From assembly GCA_934045075.1 (NCBI GenBank), contig OW203730.1, positions 12,456,505 through 12,520,504 of the forward strand: a stretch of 64,000 bases of DNA, written 5' to 3'. The notes below the pieces were generated by a model. The model made no database searches and was not told the DNA's origin. It saw only the letters and a list, made by a program, of their open reading frames with translations. The position numbers and the translations under genes are program-made. Of this stretch, positions 20,919 to 30,985 are shown one piece after another; positions within the stretch are counted from its first letter, which is position 1, and every line of letters starts with the position of its first letter. The DNA comes from Yponomeuta sedellus. Taxonomy: Eukaryota > Arthropoda > Insecta > Lepidoptera > Yponomeutidae.

Positions 20919-21017
20919 CAGTCGGCAGCACATCACCCTTTCCATTCGTGTACTTCAATCGCTCACGTAACCAATGATATTGTAACTAAAAGGTAAAGGT
21001 TGATGTGCCGGCGACTG
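20919..21017. mobile_element. Short MITE, TA duplication
   Basis: Ends CAGTCGGCAGCACATCACCC and, inverted, GGTTGATGTGCCGGCGACTG, with TA on both sides (20,917-20,918 and 21,018-21,019). 99 bp, non-coding; TA target suggests a Tc1/mariner-type mobiliser. Confidence 0.75.
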
Positions 21018-21094
21018 TACCTACTGCGCGCATTCAACTACCGTCCGTGATCCTGGGCACGATAAAGCCTATTTTATGCCTGTCACTGTCTTTT

Positions 21095-21377
21095 AAATTT
21101 GATTAACGTTAGGAAATCAAAGTAATTTAACAATCTACAAAAAATCTTTCTCATTATTCATTGTTATTCGTCCAGTGTTGAACACAGACCTTCCAAGGCA
21201 CGGAGATTTTTTTGTCCTCGGTAATCCTCAGTTAAAATCGTCGGTCAAACGAGCTGGAGGGCGTCCTACTCTGCGTTTACCAAATTTGGAAATGTCGAAT
21301 GAATATTTGAATTTTATAATTTGGCGAGAAGCAGTGGTGTCGCAGCAGTGGGAGGTCGTAGTTTCGAATCCCGGTAC
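21095..21377 (-). repeat. Chimeric RTE-tail/tRNA-like repeat, copy 2
   Basis: Same order as 17,940-18,196. On the minus strand the RTE part reads FGKRRVGRPPARLTDDF, the conserved tail of RTE reverse transcriptases. This copy is longer in the middle (TCTGCGTTTACCAAATTTGG) but shorter in the tRNA-like part. Confidence 0.65.
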
Positions 21378-21473
21378 GTAACAATTACTTTTTTCTAAAT
21401 AATGTGAAAGCAATATTACTCGCCAACTGTGTATTACAATATCGTTACTAAATCAGCGTATTAAATTGTCAAT

Positions 21474-21582
21474 CCGCGGTGGGTACCTACGCGTGGTCGA
21501 TAAACCCATACTGTAACTCTGAGAAAAGGCCTCTGCCCTGCAGTGGGACTTAGATGGACTCCACGTCCCACTGCAGGGAGTA
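21474..21582 (+). repeat. SINE body fragment with 14-bp palindromic arms
   Basis: CCGCGGTGGGTACCTACGCG and GGCCTCTGCCCTGCAGTGGG resemble the bodies at 35,700 and 44,700. CCCTGCAGTGGGAC is followed by its exact complement GTCCCACTGCAGGG about 15 bases later, a foldback end. Confidence 0.6.
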
Positions 21583-21660
21583 TATCAGAACCGTGGGTCG
21601 CTACAAATTCATGCTTGGTTTTGCTGGAGCTACCTGCCCCAAAAGATAGCTCTGATTTTG

Positions 21661-21791
21661 TTGCGACTAGTTTATACTAGTTTACATTGGTTACGCAGTC
21701 TACAGCAAGTTTGAAATTACGATTTGGATTCCACCGACCTGGTGACCTGGCGACCGACCGATCAGGTCGGTGGGTTGAGAACTAGTCGCAA
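21661..21791. repeat. Cruciform-prone inverted repeats
   Basis: TTGCGACTAGTT at 21,661 is inverted as AACTAGTCGCAA at 21,780-21,791. Inside, CCACCGACCTG and CAGGTCGGTGG form a second stem. It may be a short MITE; no target duplication was found. Confidence 0.5.
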
Positions 21792-23267
21792 CCTATACTA
21801 GTAAGAGCTCTTTTAGGGTGGGTAGCGTCAGCAAAATGATGCATAATTTTTTAGCGTCCCGCGGTTACGACGTACTCGAGCACAGGCCTTCAAAAAAGAA
21901 ACTTTAGGCAGCCACAGGTTCATAAATCTTTTAGAATTTTTGTTAGAAAAGGTGCCCCGGAGCTAAAATTTGCAAATTGCATAATTGTAGCCTCGATTCT
22001 TTCTGATCCACTTCGTCCACACATATTTTGATTATCGTTAGTTACTCTCAGCTCTCAATTTTCGTGCCCAATATACACTGTGCAATTTTAATGGCTTCCG
22101 ATCCCAAGAGGTTCGCTGGTGATTCCGAGCTACCTCTATAATTTAAAGCTACAGGCTCGATGGGCCGTGGCTGAATCACGAAATTACTTGTTATTTCTTT
22201 TATCTAGGATACAGTAGAATTTTCTTTTTCATTTTTAATCTTTGCACTTGCAAAGGCTGCTCATTTCAAACGCATTAGGTAACGCTTCCTAGAGATTTTG
22301 CTATGGCTTTTGTTTGTCAGGATTTTAAAGTAAATCATCCATAATTCATGAAGGGGTTTAAAAGACTAATGTCTGATCCAAAGCAACATAATATTCTGTA
22401 ATCCAAAATAAAGTTTTGCTGAAAAATCAATTGAGAACTGGCACAAAAATAGTTGATTGTTTACCTAGGTGCAAATCCCTTTTTTGAATACTGAGTGGAG
22501 CAGTGCGGGATTCAATCATACACCACACTAGCCTAGAATTGAAAAAATCAAGCTTAAAGATTTGCTTTCGAGGTGGACACTCTACTTCTTATCACCCCAT
22601 GAAATATATACGTGCAACTTATGAATAAGAATAGAATAGTAGGTTTATTTATTTGCAACACATTTTTAGCGTCTGATACAACGTTTTCTGGAGTTTTTCT
22701 AATACTTTGATTGTCAGCACTTAAAGACACACTTTCTTTTTAAACTTAGTTAATCCAAATTTGAGTATGTAAAAACGGAAATAAACGGCGACCTATTTCG
22801 CGCGTCATTTATTTCTTCACATTTCTTTTTTTATTGGACTCGTACGCTTTTCTTTATCATACAGCCAGTTACTTGTACATAAAAAGTTCTTGATTGATCT
22901 CTTTGGTGATTGGAACTTTCAGAACTGTTACTAGAAATATCCAAATTCCAAATACGAATCACTTCCCTAGGGATCACAGAGCTATTTTGGTCCCTGTAAA
23001 GGCCAACTAAACTAGCCTATTTTGAATAGATGTGATAAAAGATGTATCAATTTCATTAAAGAGCCATGTTAAGTCATACGTTATCGTGGATTATTTTATT
23101 CTCTACAACAAATTTTTTTCATACCATAACACGTCGAAATGTAACTCTAGTCACATAAAATAACGTGCCATACAAATTGGGCTCAAACTATGAAATCACC
23201 ATAGACCAAAATGTATGTATACTTCAATAAAATGTACATTATACTGAACATTGAAACGTATGTATTA
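21792..23267. other. Unassigned sequence with a LINE-tail scrap
   Basis: At 22,620-22,660, minus strand, GTTGCAAATAAATAAACC followed by TATTCTATTCTTATTC looks like a polyadenylation signal plus simple tail of a LINE. Otherwise nothing is recognised. Confidence 0.45.
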
Positions 23268-23455
23268 TATTGGTCTAGCGGCATCACGTCACAGTACCAT
23301 AAGGTCATGGGTTCAATTCCCACTGTTCATTTCTTACTTAGTCTGGGTGCATTTCTGTGTTTTTTGTGTCCTTGCCTGGATACCATAGTACAGAGTATTA
23401 GGAGTTTTTGACCAGGACAAGTGTTTGTATTTTGTGGCAATTATTATTATCACCG
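23268..23455 (+). mobile_element. tRNA-derived SINE, family H
   Basis: B-box-like GGGTTCAATTCCCA, then CTTAGTCTGGGTGCATTTC, CCTTGCCTGGATACCATAG, CAGAGTATTAGGAG and TTGTGGCAATTATTATTATC. Same body as 4,215 and 47,812. Confidence 0.7.
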
Positions 23456-23949
23456 CAAAACTACAATTACTCTCGCCCAGTCTCTTCCTTACGCTTTTTG
23501 ATTATGCGGATGCCAGCTACTTCGATAGTATGTCTTAATTATTCGCGATACTCATACATAGTTATATAGTATTCGGTTAAAGCGTAAACATAACTTGAAA
23601 GACTTCAAAACTGAGGTATACGGTTTATATATCTACGGTTTAAGTAAATTTGGTCATGGATTCGTTTGACACGAGTTACATTGGCTCCCAAATCGTCTTC
23701 GCCGAAATGCACAGACACTTACTCTTCTTTACTAAACCCTCCATAATCCTTCTTATTTTATTTATTTAAAAGAGCGCTTCCAATTTCTGCACTCTGGAGT
23801 GAGACCTGTAATAACATTAAACTCAATCTCCTTCAGATTCCTGTCCATAATACTGGAAAGTACGGGGATCCCTTTTCTGTTCATTCGGTGAGGTTGTGGA
23901 ATGTACTAGCCCCAGTATTTTCAGGAAATGGTTGAAAGGGCAACACAAG

Positions 23950-24020
23950 ATGAGATGAGATGGCATAAGATAAGATAAGATAAGAATATTCTTTATTGTA
24001 CACTGGAAAAAAAAAAGAAT
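23950..24020 (-). repeat. LINE 3' end scrap with ATCTT/CTTAT tail
   Basis: On the minus strand it reads CAATAAAGAATATTCTTATC followed by repeated TTATC units. Similar ends occur at 30,925, 34,534 and 49,280. Confidence 0.5.
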
Positions 24021-24411
24021 ACCCAAATACAAATACAAAAAAAAACAAATACTTTGTAATTTTTTGCGAAAAACCATTTCTTATAGACAACTTTACGATG
24101 GAAAGTGGCTGAAGAAAATTAGAAAGACGGTTTTAGGTAAGTAGGTTTTTATGAATATATTAATATTTCTTTGATGATTAAACCGTTTATGAATAAACAT
24201 CTCGTGTGACAGTGTTTGTTATTGTACTCCTCCGCAAAAACTTCTCCGATTCTTATAAAATATTCTGTGTATAATGGTAGGTTTAATAATAGGTCGTAGG
24301 CTAATTAATATGGCAAAACGACTTTCGCGAGGTCCGCTAGTATAATATAAATATAGATATTTTTATTTGTACTATTTATAGTATATGTAATATAAATATA
24401 CGTGCGGAGCT

Positions 24412-24514
24412 CAGGCACTACAGCGTCGGAGTGGTCCCTTCACCCATCTAGTGTGAGTGAAGATACCACTGGACGCTGTATAAATCATCTCATTAAGTAG
24501 ATGCAAAAAGGCCA
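24412..24514 (+). repeat. 103-bp hairpin repeat, copy 1
   Basis: Identical over its length to 52,331-52,433. The core pairs TACAGCGTCGGAGTGGTCC... with ...ATACCACTGGACGCTGTA, a stem of roughly 24 bp. This copy lacks the tRNA-like head found upstream of the other copy. Confidence 0.85.
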
Positions 24515-24721
24515 TTTTTTTTAATATAAATGTAGATATTTATATTTTACTTGTAAGTGTAAATGTAGTTTATATTATGCTCCTCATACAGCAGTCTCTC
24601 GCCTCTACTACGAATACCGATTATTTGCTGGAATAAGTTTTCAAAGATAAAAGCTCGCTTTTGTGCCAATATTTTCTTATGTCTTATATCCTGTGCTGTG
24701 CTTTTCTTGTGCATTAAAGTA

Positions 24722-25836
24722 GGGTAGGGCGGGGCTAAAAGGTCCGCGGGTAAAAAGGTCCACCATGCCTATCTCCGAAACTAAGTGCACGTTAGACAAC
24801 GGAGTGACCGGTGCTTGAAGGGGGCGAGGGACGGGTAGGCATGCCGCCCCGCGCTTTGAGTCTTCTAGAGCCGGCGAGAGTGTATGCGCAAGTCGTGCGA
24901 AAATTACACGTAAGTAATGTTTTAGATGTTAGTTAGTTTTAGTCTCATTGTTCGATTTTTAAACTTACGAAGCATAATTTCTCTGTATAAATGGTTAGTG
25001 GTATTAAGTTTCACGTAGTGCCATTGTTTTTTTGTTTGTATCACTTTGTTTTTCTACATAACCTAAAACAACAGTCCACCTACCATTGGGACACAAAGGA
25101 CCGCGGTGGACCTTTAAGCCCCACGAACTATTTTGATTCTATGTATTAATTTCTATTTTATTTTCAGAATGCGGAATTATAAAAAAAACCACTGAGCGTG
25201 GTACGAAGTCCGTTGAGCTGATGAAGCGAGCGGCTGATTTAGTCACAAATGAAAAGAAATCACTAAGGCAAATTTGTCGTGACTATGAGATTAGCAGAAC
25301 TTCATTAAAGAGATTAGTTTTTTGTTGGATTTACTTAATTGTTTAAGTTGCTAAAGATGTTACCGATTTCTTTTATGAATATGTACGATTTTGAGATGTT
25401 ACCTTTGTTTTAAGATGTTACCTTTATCAAGATCAAAAAGACCAAAGACCTAAAGATTTGTTATTAAGACTGATCATAACTGTGCCATAATTATATAACT
25501 TAGTTACCAGTGCAGAATAGGTCTCAACATATCTGTCAATTTTCTAAATAAATATAAAGATTATTTAATTTTATTTATTTCCTACATTTGACCACAAAAT
25601 ATGATTTAGTTGTCGTGGTTCTTTTTACCCCAAGACTGGTCCTTTTTACCCCGCAGGTGGGGTAAAAAGGACCATTTGACATGACATTTTGGTAAATTCT
25701 GGTCGTATTCACCTATTGCAACTTATAGATGAAGGATTAAACTTTCTATTATTATTAAAGTTTTTCCCAGGAACCTTGAACGTACGTAGTTATGAAGCAA
25801 TATACGCAAAATGGACCTTTTAGCCCCTCCCTACCC
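24722..25836 (+). mobile_element. Pogo/Tigger-like DNA transposon, internally deleted
   Basis: 1,115 bp between TA dinucleotides (24,720-24,721 and 25,837-25,838). Left end GGGTAGGGCGGGGCTAAAAG, right end its inverted complement with two mismatches. The interior carries several sub-terminal GGTCC-type repeats, including GGTCCTTTTTACCCC with its inverted complement near 25,638-25,673, and one remnant coding exon. The catalytic domain is absent. Confidence 0.8.
25169..25345 (+). pseudogene. Pogo-type transposase N-terminal HTH remnant
   Basis: A TTTTCAG acceptor-like sequence precedes ATG (25,169). MRNYKK is followed, after one extra A in a run of A, by TTERGTKSVELMKRAADLV and TNEKKSLRQICRDYEISRTS. 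This is the pipsqueak/CENP-B-like HTH that begins pogo/Tigger transposases. The one-base shift and an early TAA at 25,343 make it non-functional; no DDE region follows. Confidence 0.75.
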
Positions 25837-25865
25837 TATAATATAATAATAATTAATTCACTCAC

Positions 25866-26002
25866 CTGAGAGAGATATCATTGAGGATTCTGGCTGGCAG
25901 CAGGTCGAGCAGCTGTGAGATGTTTAGGTGGTCGGTCTTCTCTTGTCCCAGGATCTGCCGCGTGCAGTTCACAAAACGCTGGACGTCGACCTCAGACTCC
26001 AT
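25866..26002 (-). CDS. First coding exon of an unidentified host gene
   Basis: ATG at 26002-26000 opens a frame of 45 codons plus two bases, ending at CTCAG|GTGAGTG, a near-consensus 5' splice site. The peptide begins MESEVDVQRFVNCTRQILG and continues QEKTDHLNISQLLDLLPARI, a soluble, leucine-rich helical start without signal peptide. Codon choice is GC-rich compared with flanks, as expected for a conserved exon. I do not recognise the family. A pogo-like element begins 29 bases into the intron, and a solo LTR lies about 460 bases upstream of the ATG. Later exons were not found to the left. Confidence 0.7.
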
Positions 26003-26462
26003 GTTCACGGCTCACTGTCACTTTTCACTATTGGCTCGGGTAGTTCACGCACATTATTGTCACTGACACTTGACGCATACGCGTGTTAATTGTTTTATGA
26101 GTTATTCTGTAAGATTAATTATGTTATTTGGATTAATTATGTTAAAAACTTATTTGTTATTTTAATTCAACTATTTTGAATCTCTAGGAATCGATAGAAA
26201 ATTTACATTTGACTGACCACCGACTTTACTTATTGTTATAGAAATATATTATTTAGACTAAATCATGAGACTAGTTACGGACATAGGGAACTACATTTTC
26301 CGGGTAGTTACACGAATCACGAACTTGTTCTAAATCGCCTAGGTCCAAACTGGGTTTTATACACCAAATTATTGCGACCAGCTGCGCTACTTGTTTTGCG
26401 AATAAAGTGATACGAGTAAATCACAAATCGTCGAATTGTAATTAAATCTAAAAATATTATAG
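26003..26462 (-). promoter_or_regulatory. Probable promoter/5' leader region of the exon at 25,866
   Basis: This is the interval between the start codon and the solo LTR. No clear TATA box was identified for the minus strand. Assigned by position only. Confidence 0.35.
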
Positions 26463-26839
26463 TGTCAGGAATATTTTAGTCGTAAAGACTGGCTACAATC
26501 TCATGACGTCACCGAACCTATATAAAGCGTAAGCGCTCCGCTCTCTTTTGCTGTCTCGTTTTGCTTCGAGTAGGTTCATGGAGAGGTTCGTCGTGGTTTG
26601 TCGCCAGTCTTGTGACGTTATATTTCCGTTACTTTTGATATGTGTTCCTTGTAACTAGAGTGCTATGTGCTTTATAAATTATTATAAGACGATTTGAGAT
26701 AAGATAGTTAGATTGGAGTTTCTTGGCTGCCTTCTTCTCCACTACAGCTTGAACCCGAAGGTGGCTCAGAAATTTAACATTGAAATAAATTTCTGAAAAG
26801 TGCATTCTTATTTATTATTTCCACGCCTGATTCCTTACA
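26463..26839 (+). mobile_element. Solo LTR (377 bp)
   Basis: Begins TGTCAGGAAT and ends ATTCCTTACA, imperfect inverted ends of the TG...CA type. Both sides carry ATAG (26,459-26,462 and 26,840-26,843), a 4-bp target duplication. Inside are TGACGTCA (26,504-26,511), a TATA box TATATAAA (26,519-26,526) and AATAAA (26,784-26,789) in proper order for U3-R-U5. No gag or pol sequence adjoins it, so it is a recombination product. The superfamily is not determinable from the LTR alone. Confidence 0.8.
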
Positions 26840-26934
26840 ATAGTATCATAGAGAAAGATTTACTGTCTACATTTTTTTATTTCCAAAAGGATTCGTTAAT
26901 AATTGACTGAGAATTTATCAAAATTGTACAAGGG

Positions 26935-27005
26935 CAGTCTGCCTCAGATCATCGGTTGAGGGAGCTGGTGGGCGTCCAACGCTTTTCCTGACAGCGACTG
27001 AAATG
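26935..27005 (-). pseudogene. RTE-tail scrap
   Basis: GAGGGAGCTGGTGGGCGTCC corresponds to the RRP-type Gly-Arg-Pro-Pro segment of RTE tails on the minus strand, as at 21,255. Too short for more. Confidence 0.4.
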
Positions 27006-28232
27006 GCCGAGAACAGGAGGAAGAGGCGTGCCTTATAGAAGACATGCATACGTCTACCAGTGGACGTGTACGGACTTATTGATAACAAGAGGCACCAAAT
27101 TTAAAGAAAATAACGTAACATTCTTTCTTCGCTTTTTCTATCATAAAACCACCCAAAATTGGCTTTGTGCAATTGAGGACTAGACAATATGTTAAACGAT
27201 ATTAAAGTTTTTTTTTAAACTTGCTTCGTGCCATTTAGGATTAGATAATTTGGTGAATTTGCACTCTGTCAATCCAAGGCACTGTGTATAGTATCTACAT
27301 GCCTTGTTTCGCATGACGTTGAGCTTTTTGATTAATTCATAATAGACTTTTTCAAACGATAATAAAATTATTTACATACAAAGTTTAGAATTGCTTGGAC
27401 GTTTACCTTTATAGACCCAACTGACCGTTGCCGCATAATTCTAGCGAGACATAGATCTAGAGCACAATTCGGAGCATAGATCCAAATTAAACACCCATTT
27501 TACTGAAGGCTTCACAGTGGACGATTCGTCTATAACTGCACAACATTCAACGCCCACAATGTTCGTATAACGGCCTTCCGACGATGTGGTGTCGATGACC
27601 AAAGCCGGCATCGTTGAACATTTCAGTTATGTTTGCCCAAATTTAATTAAGGAAAATATGAGCGAAGCACTACACGTCAATGAATTATAACGACGTAAAA
27701 TACCGTCAAAATCTCTGTTCATTACGCACTTTGTGGCTGATAACTGATAACAAATGCTGTACCTAAAGTAATTTGTAATTGTAGTTATTAAAGTTGCCGT
27801 ATCTTACGACCGACCTTAAGTAACCTATAAATCTCAGGCAAGGGCTTCTTGTTGATTTAATCTACCCATTTAGGCGGACCCTGTGACCTGTTTGAATTAA
27901 AATATACCCTTGGATTTCTTAATTAAAATCCAAGAAACATGCAGCGTATTTTAATTAACCCATTCCTATAGGAATGGGTTAATTAGAATACACTCTATAG
28001 AGTTGATAAGCTTTCCACCTGTCGGTGCGTATGACGTCAAAGACCGCTTCTGGTTCATACCACTATCATTCGGGATAAACTATTAATTACTAATAATTAT
28101 TCTAAATATCCACCATAATATAATCAAAACATCGACAGGAAGTGAAATAATCAAAAGAGTGCGACTTTGTATTCAACAGAATGGGACATTTTAAGCATTT
28201 GATACATTTAATTGATAAATTTTGAATTAAAA
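27006..28232. other. Unassigned sequence with three adjacent palindromes
   Basis: At 27,909-27,934 CTTGGATTT pairs with AAATCCAAG; at 27,952-27,985 TAATTAACCCATTCC pairs with its complement; at 27,992-28,003 lies ACTCTATAGAGT. No gene is recognised. Confidence 0.5.
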
Positions 28233-28333
28233 ATGTTAAAATTCATAGTCTTCCTTTTATTTCTGACCCTATGTCAATTAGCACAAAATAAACCTTATAG
28301 TGAAGCTTATGATCGGTATGATAAAGCTACAGG
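28233..28333 (+). CDS. Candidate first exon of a secreted protein
   Basis: ATG in an A-rich context (TTAAAAATG) opens 33 codons plus two bases ending at a GTAAGA donor. The peptide starts MLKFIVFLLFLTLCQLAQ, a good signal-peptide shape (Lys, hydrophobic core, small-residue end), followed by NKPYSEAYDRYDKAT. No family is recognised. Against it: hydrophobic starts are easy to find in AT-rich DNA, and a tRNA-like GGGTTCTATTCCCGG lies just after the donor, so the region may be partly repeat. Treat as a hypothesis. Confidence 0.35.
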
Positions 28334-29566
28334 GTAAGACAGGTACCGGGTTCTATTCCCGGATCAATAGTGTAATTATTTAAAAATGTATGAATTCTGT
28401 TTAAATTGTTTTTAATTAAAATAATGTCTCCTTTCAGTAAAATGTTCCATCTACAATAATGAAAATACTTTTCCTCTATGTGCCATAGGCGTGGGACGCA
28501 CTGTACTTCTATAATAATTTTATTTGCAATTCTAATTCCCTGAGTTATTTATTAAATGTTATATTTATCGAAATAATATCCAATTATGTCCCCCGAGGCT
28601 GGCATGGTAAATGTTTCAGCTTACGAATATGGTTTAACTACGTTGGTTTATTTACGAGTACGGTTTACTTTGGACGAAACGTTTGCGAATATATATTTTT
28701 ATGCTCGTGTAAGATTGTGCTCTGTATTTTACTAAACAATTAAATTATTTTATGCTACCTAAGTTTAACTTATTTTTAGTATTTATTAGGTACTCGTGTA
28801 TTTAACTACTCGTGTCTTTAGAATCTACCGAATTCTAAACTAAGCATAAAGCTAAAATTTTGCTAACGTAATGAAGTTTATAAGCATAACTGTCTCACAG
28901 ATATGTGTGTAAGTCTTACTGTGGTGATAAATTTTATCAGCCCTCAAATATCTACCGTCATGTTAGCGTGACAATGCCGTCATATGAGGGTAGAATAAAA
29001 AGGTAGCTGTTAGCTACTTTGGCGGGGTTCTCATTTTTTGCGTGAAACGTTAAGGATGCTGTTACATCTGGGATACGGTCTCGCTCGCACAATCTAACAT
29101 TATCAATGGTTGTAAATTGGACTGAAACTATTATGGGACTCATACAGCGGAGCCCTTCCTTCCAACGATTTTAAACGAATTACCCACCGAACTTGTTGAA
29201 AAATATTGTGTGAACTTAATAAGTGCCGAAATGCCCTAAAACAACGCTTCTTGAGTTAGTTGTAAAAAAAGAGTAACTCGCCTCAAATATAAACCAGGTT
29301 TCAGTAGTTTTTTTTATTTAATATGTATTCTGTAAATGTTTTGAATAAATAATATGTCTTGTAAGGATTTGCTAGAAATAAACTTACAGACATTCAAGAG
29401 ATATATTGCTTACATTGTACATTCTAGTTAATAGTTACAGTTTCGTAAGTCCTGTAGTTTTTAATTTTAAAAAAATGTAACAATAACTGATAATTTTGAA
29501 AACTATTTTTTTCTGTATCAAAAAGTAAGTATAGAAAAATAGATATGTTTTAAAAATATCCGTAAC
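28334..29566. other. Unassigned AT-rich sequence
   Basis: Apart from the B-box-like GGGTTCTATTCCCGG at about 28,349, nothing is recognised. Confidence 0.5.
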
Positions 29567-29568
29567 TA

Positions 29569-29781
29569 CAGTGCGTTCACATTAACTTGACGCGTGAGAG
29601 AATTGGTAACAAGGACATAACACGTGAATTAGCTTTTGGACCTAATCGGAAGATGGTAAAACAAGCCCTCAATCCTTTTATTTTCCCCAAGTAATGGGAA
29701 TGATTTCTTATTTAACATGGTAACAGTAAATATCTCAGTGCTACCAATTCTCTCACGCGTCAAGTTAATGTGAACGCACTG
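29569..29781. mobile_element. MITE with ~40-bp terminal inverted repeats
   Basis: Begins CAGTGCGTTCACATTAACTT and ends with its exact inverted complement; the match runs through GACGCGTGAGAGAATTGGTA. TA flanks both ends (29,567-29,568 and 29,782-29,783). 213 bp, non-coding. The TA target fits a Tc1/mariner-type mobiliser. Confidence 0.88.
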
Positions 29782-29783
29782 TA

Positions 29784-30924
29784 TATCACCTATCTTGTCA
29801 TGGTGTACCTAGCTTATGTCGGTAGACGATAATATATAAATAACCACTTGTCATTCAAAAAAAAAGGGGGTGGACAATCTAATCTCATTAATGGTTATTT
29901 ACCGCCTCTGACTCGGTCCAGAGCAAAACAATTAAATTCAAAATAATTATTATTTAAGTTTGGTGTCATTAGGTTAAAGTTTATTTTTAAGGGGAGAGTA
30001 GGTATTGGTTTATTGTTAACTTATAAGGGGAAGATGTTTTCGTGTTTCATCACGTAACATATCTAACACTCAGATCGCATTTCTCAAAAGTAAATTCATT
30101 TCACTAAAATAAATAATAGTGAGATTGTGCGATCGAGACAGAATGCCAGACGTAAGTCAGTAGCCTTAAGTTATCCAATTTATATCCTTTCCCAAAATGT
30201 ACCTTTGTAAATTGAGCTCGCTGTAATATTAAACAAATTGTATAGTCCACGTGATAATACCGGCAGGTACAAAAGGTGGTGATTGGACGCAGTTTCATTG
30301 TACCATCAGTAATCTCAGCTGGTACCCAACGTTGTGCCATACTCGGCCTTACACCGTTCTCAATACGATCTAGCTACTCTGGCTGACTGTCCATTGCGGA
30401 CTGTTTTACATAAAAGAGGACCTGCCTGGCACATAACGAGGAAGTAGAGAACATGAACTCTATTAAAAAATGCGTTGTTACTTTGCTATATTAATATGAC
30501 TCTGTGTCTATTCTATTATTTACTCCAAGACTATTTTCAGATGACGACAATGTATATGACTGCATGTGTGTGTGTTTTTTTATTTAAATTGTTGAGAGGC
30601 CGATCGAACTAAATTTAACGTTAAATTTTTAGAATTTACCTGACGGTACTTGAGTTATAACTTCATATTTTTTGTTGTCTTCTGAAGCAAGATAATGAAT
30701 GCTGGTAACCAAATATTTTATTTCTCCGTTTTAGTTGACTTAACTCAGAGATATTATTTAGATATATACCTATTTAGAATTTTTGCAATGCAATTAGGAA
30801 CTCATACTGTTATTAATTATCAAGAAAACATGTCCGCGCACGCAAATGCATAAGGGTGTAAAACCTTTGCATTATTTAATACATTTGTCCGTAACGTAAC
30901 TAAGTAAAATACATGTAACATGTA
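29784..30924. other. Unassigned AT-rich sequence
   Basis: Nothing supported. The 78-codon minus frame at 30,104 has no recognisable domain. Confidence 0.5.
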
Positions 30925-30985
30925 ACTATTTTGCCGGTATACAATAAAGATTATTCTTATGTTATCTTTTCTTATCTTTATCTAA
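30925..30985 (+). repeat. LINE 3' end scrap
   Basis: TTTTGCCGGTATACAATAAA followed by GATTATTCTTATGTTATC, like the ends at 49,280 and 23,950. Confidence 0.45.
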
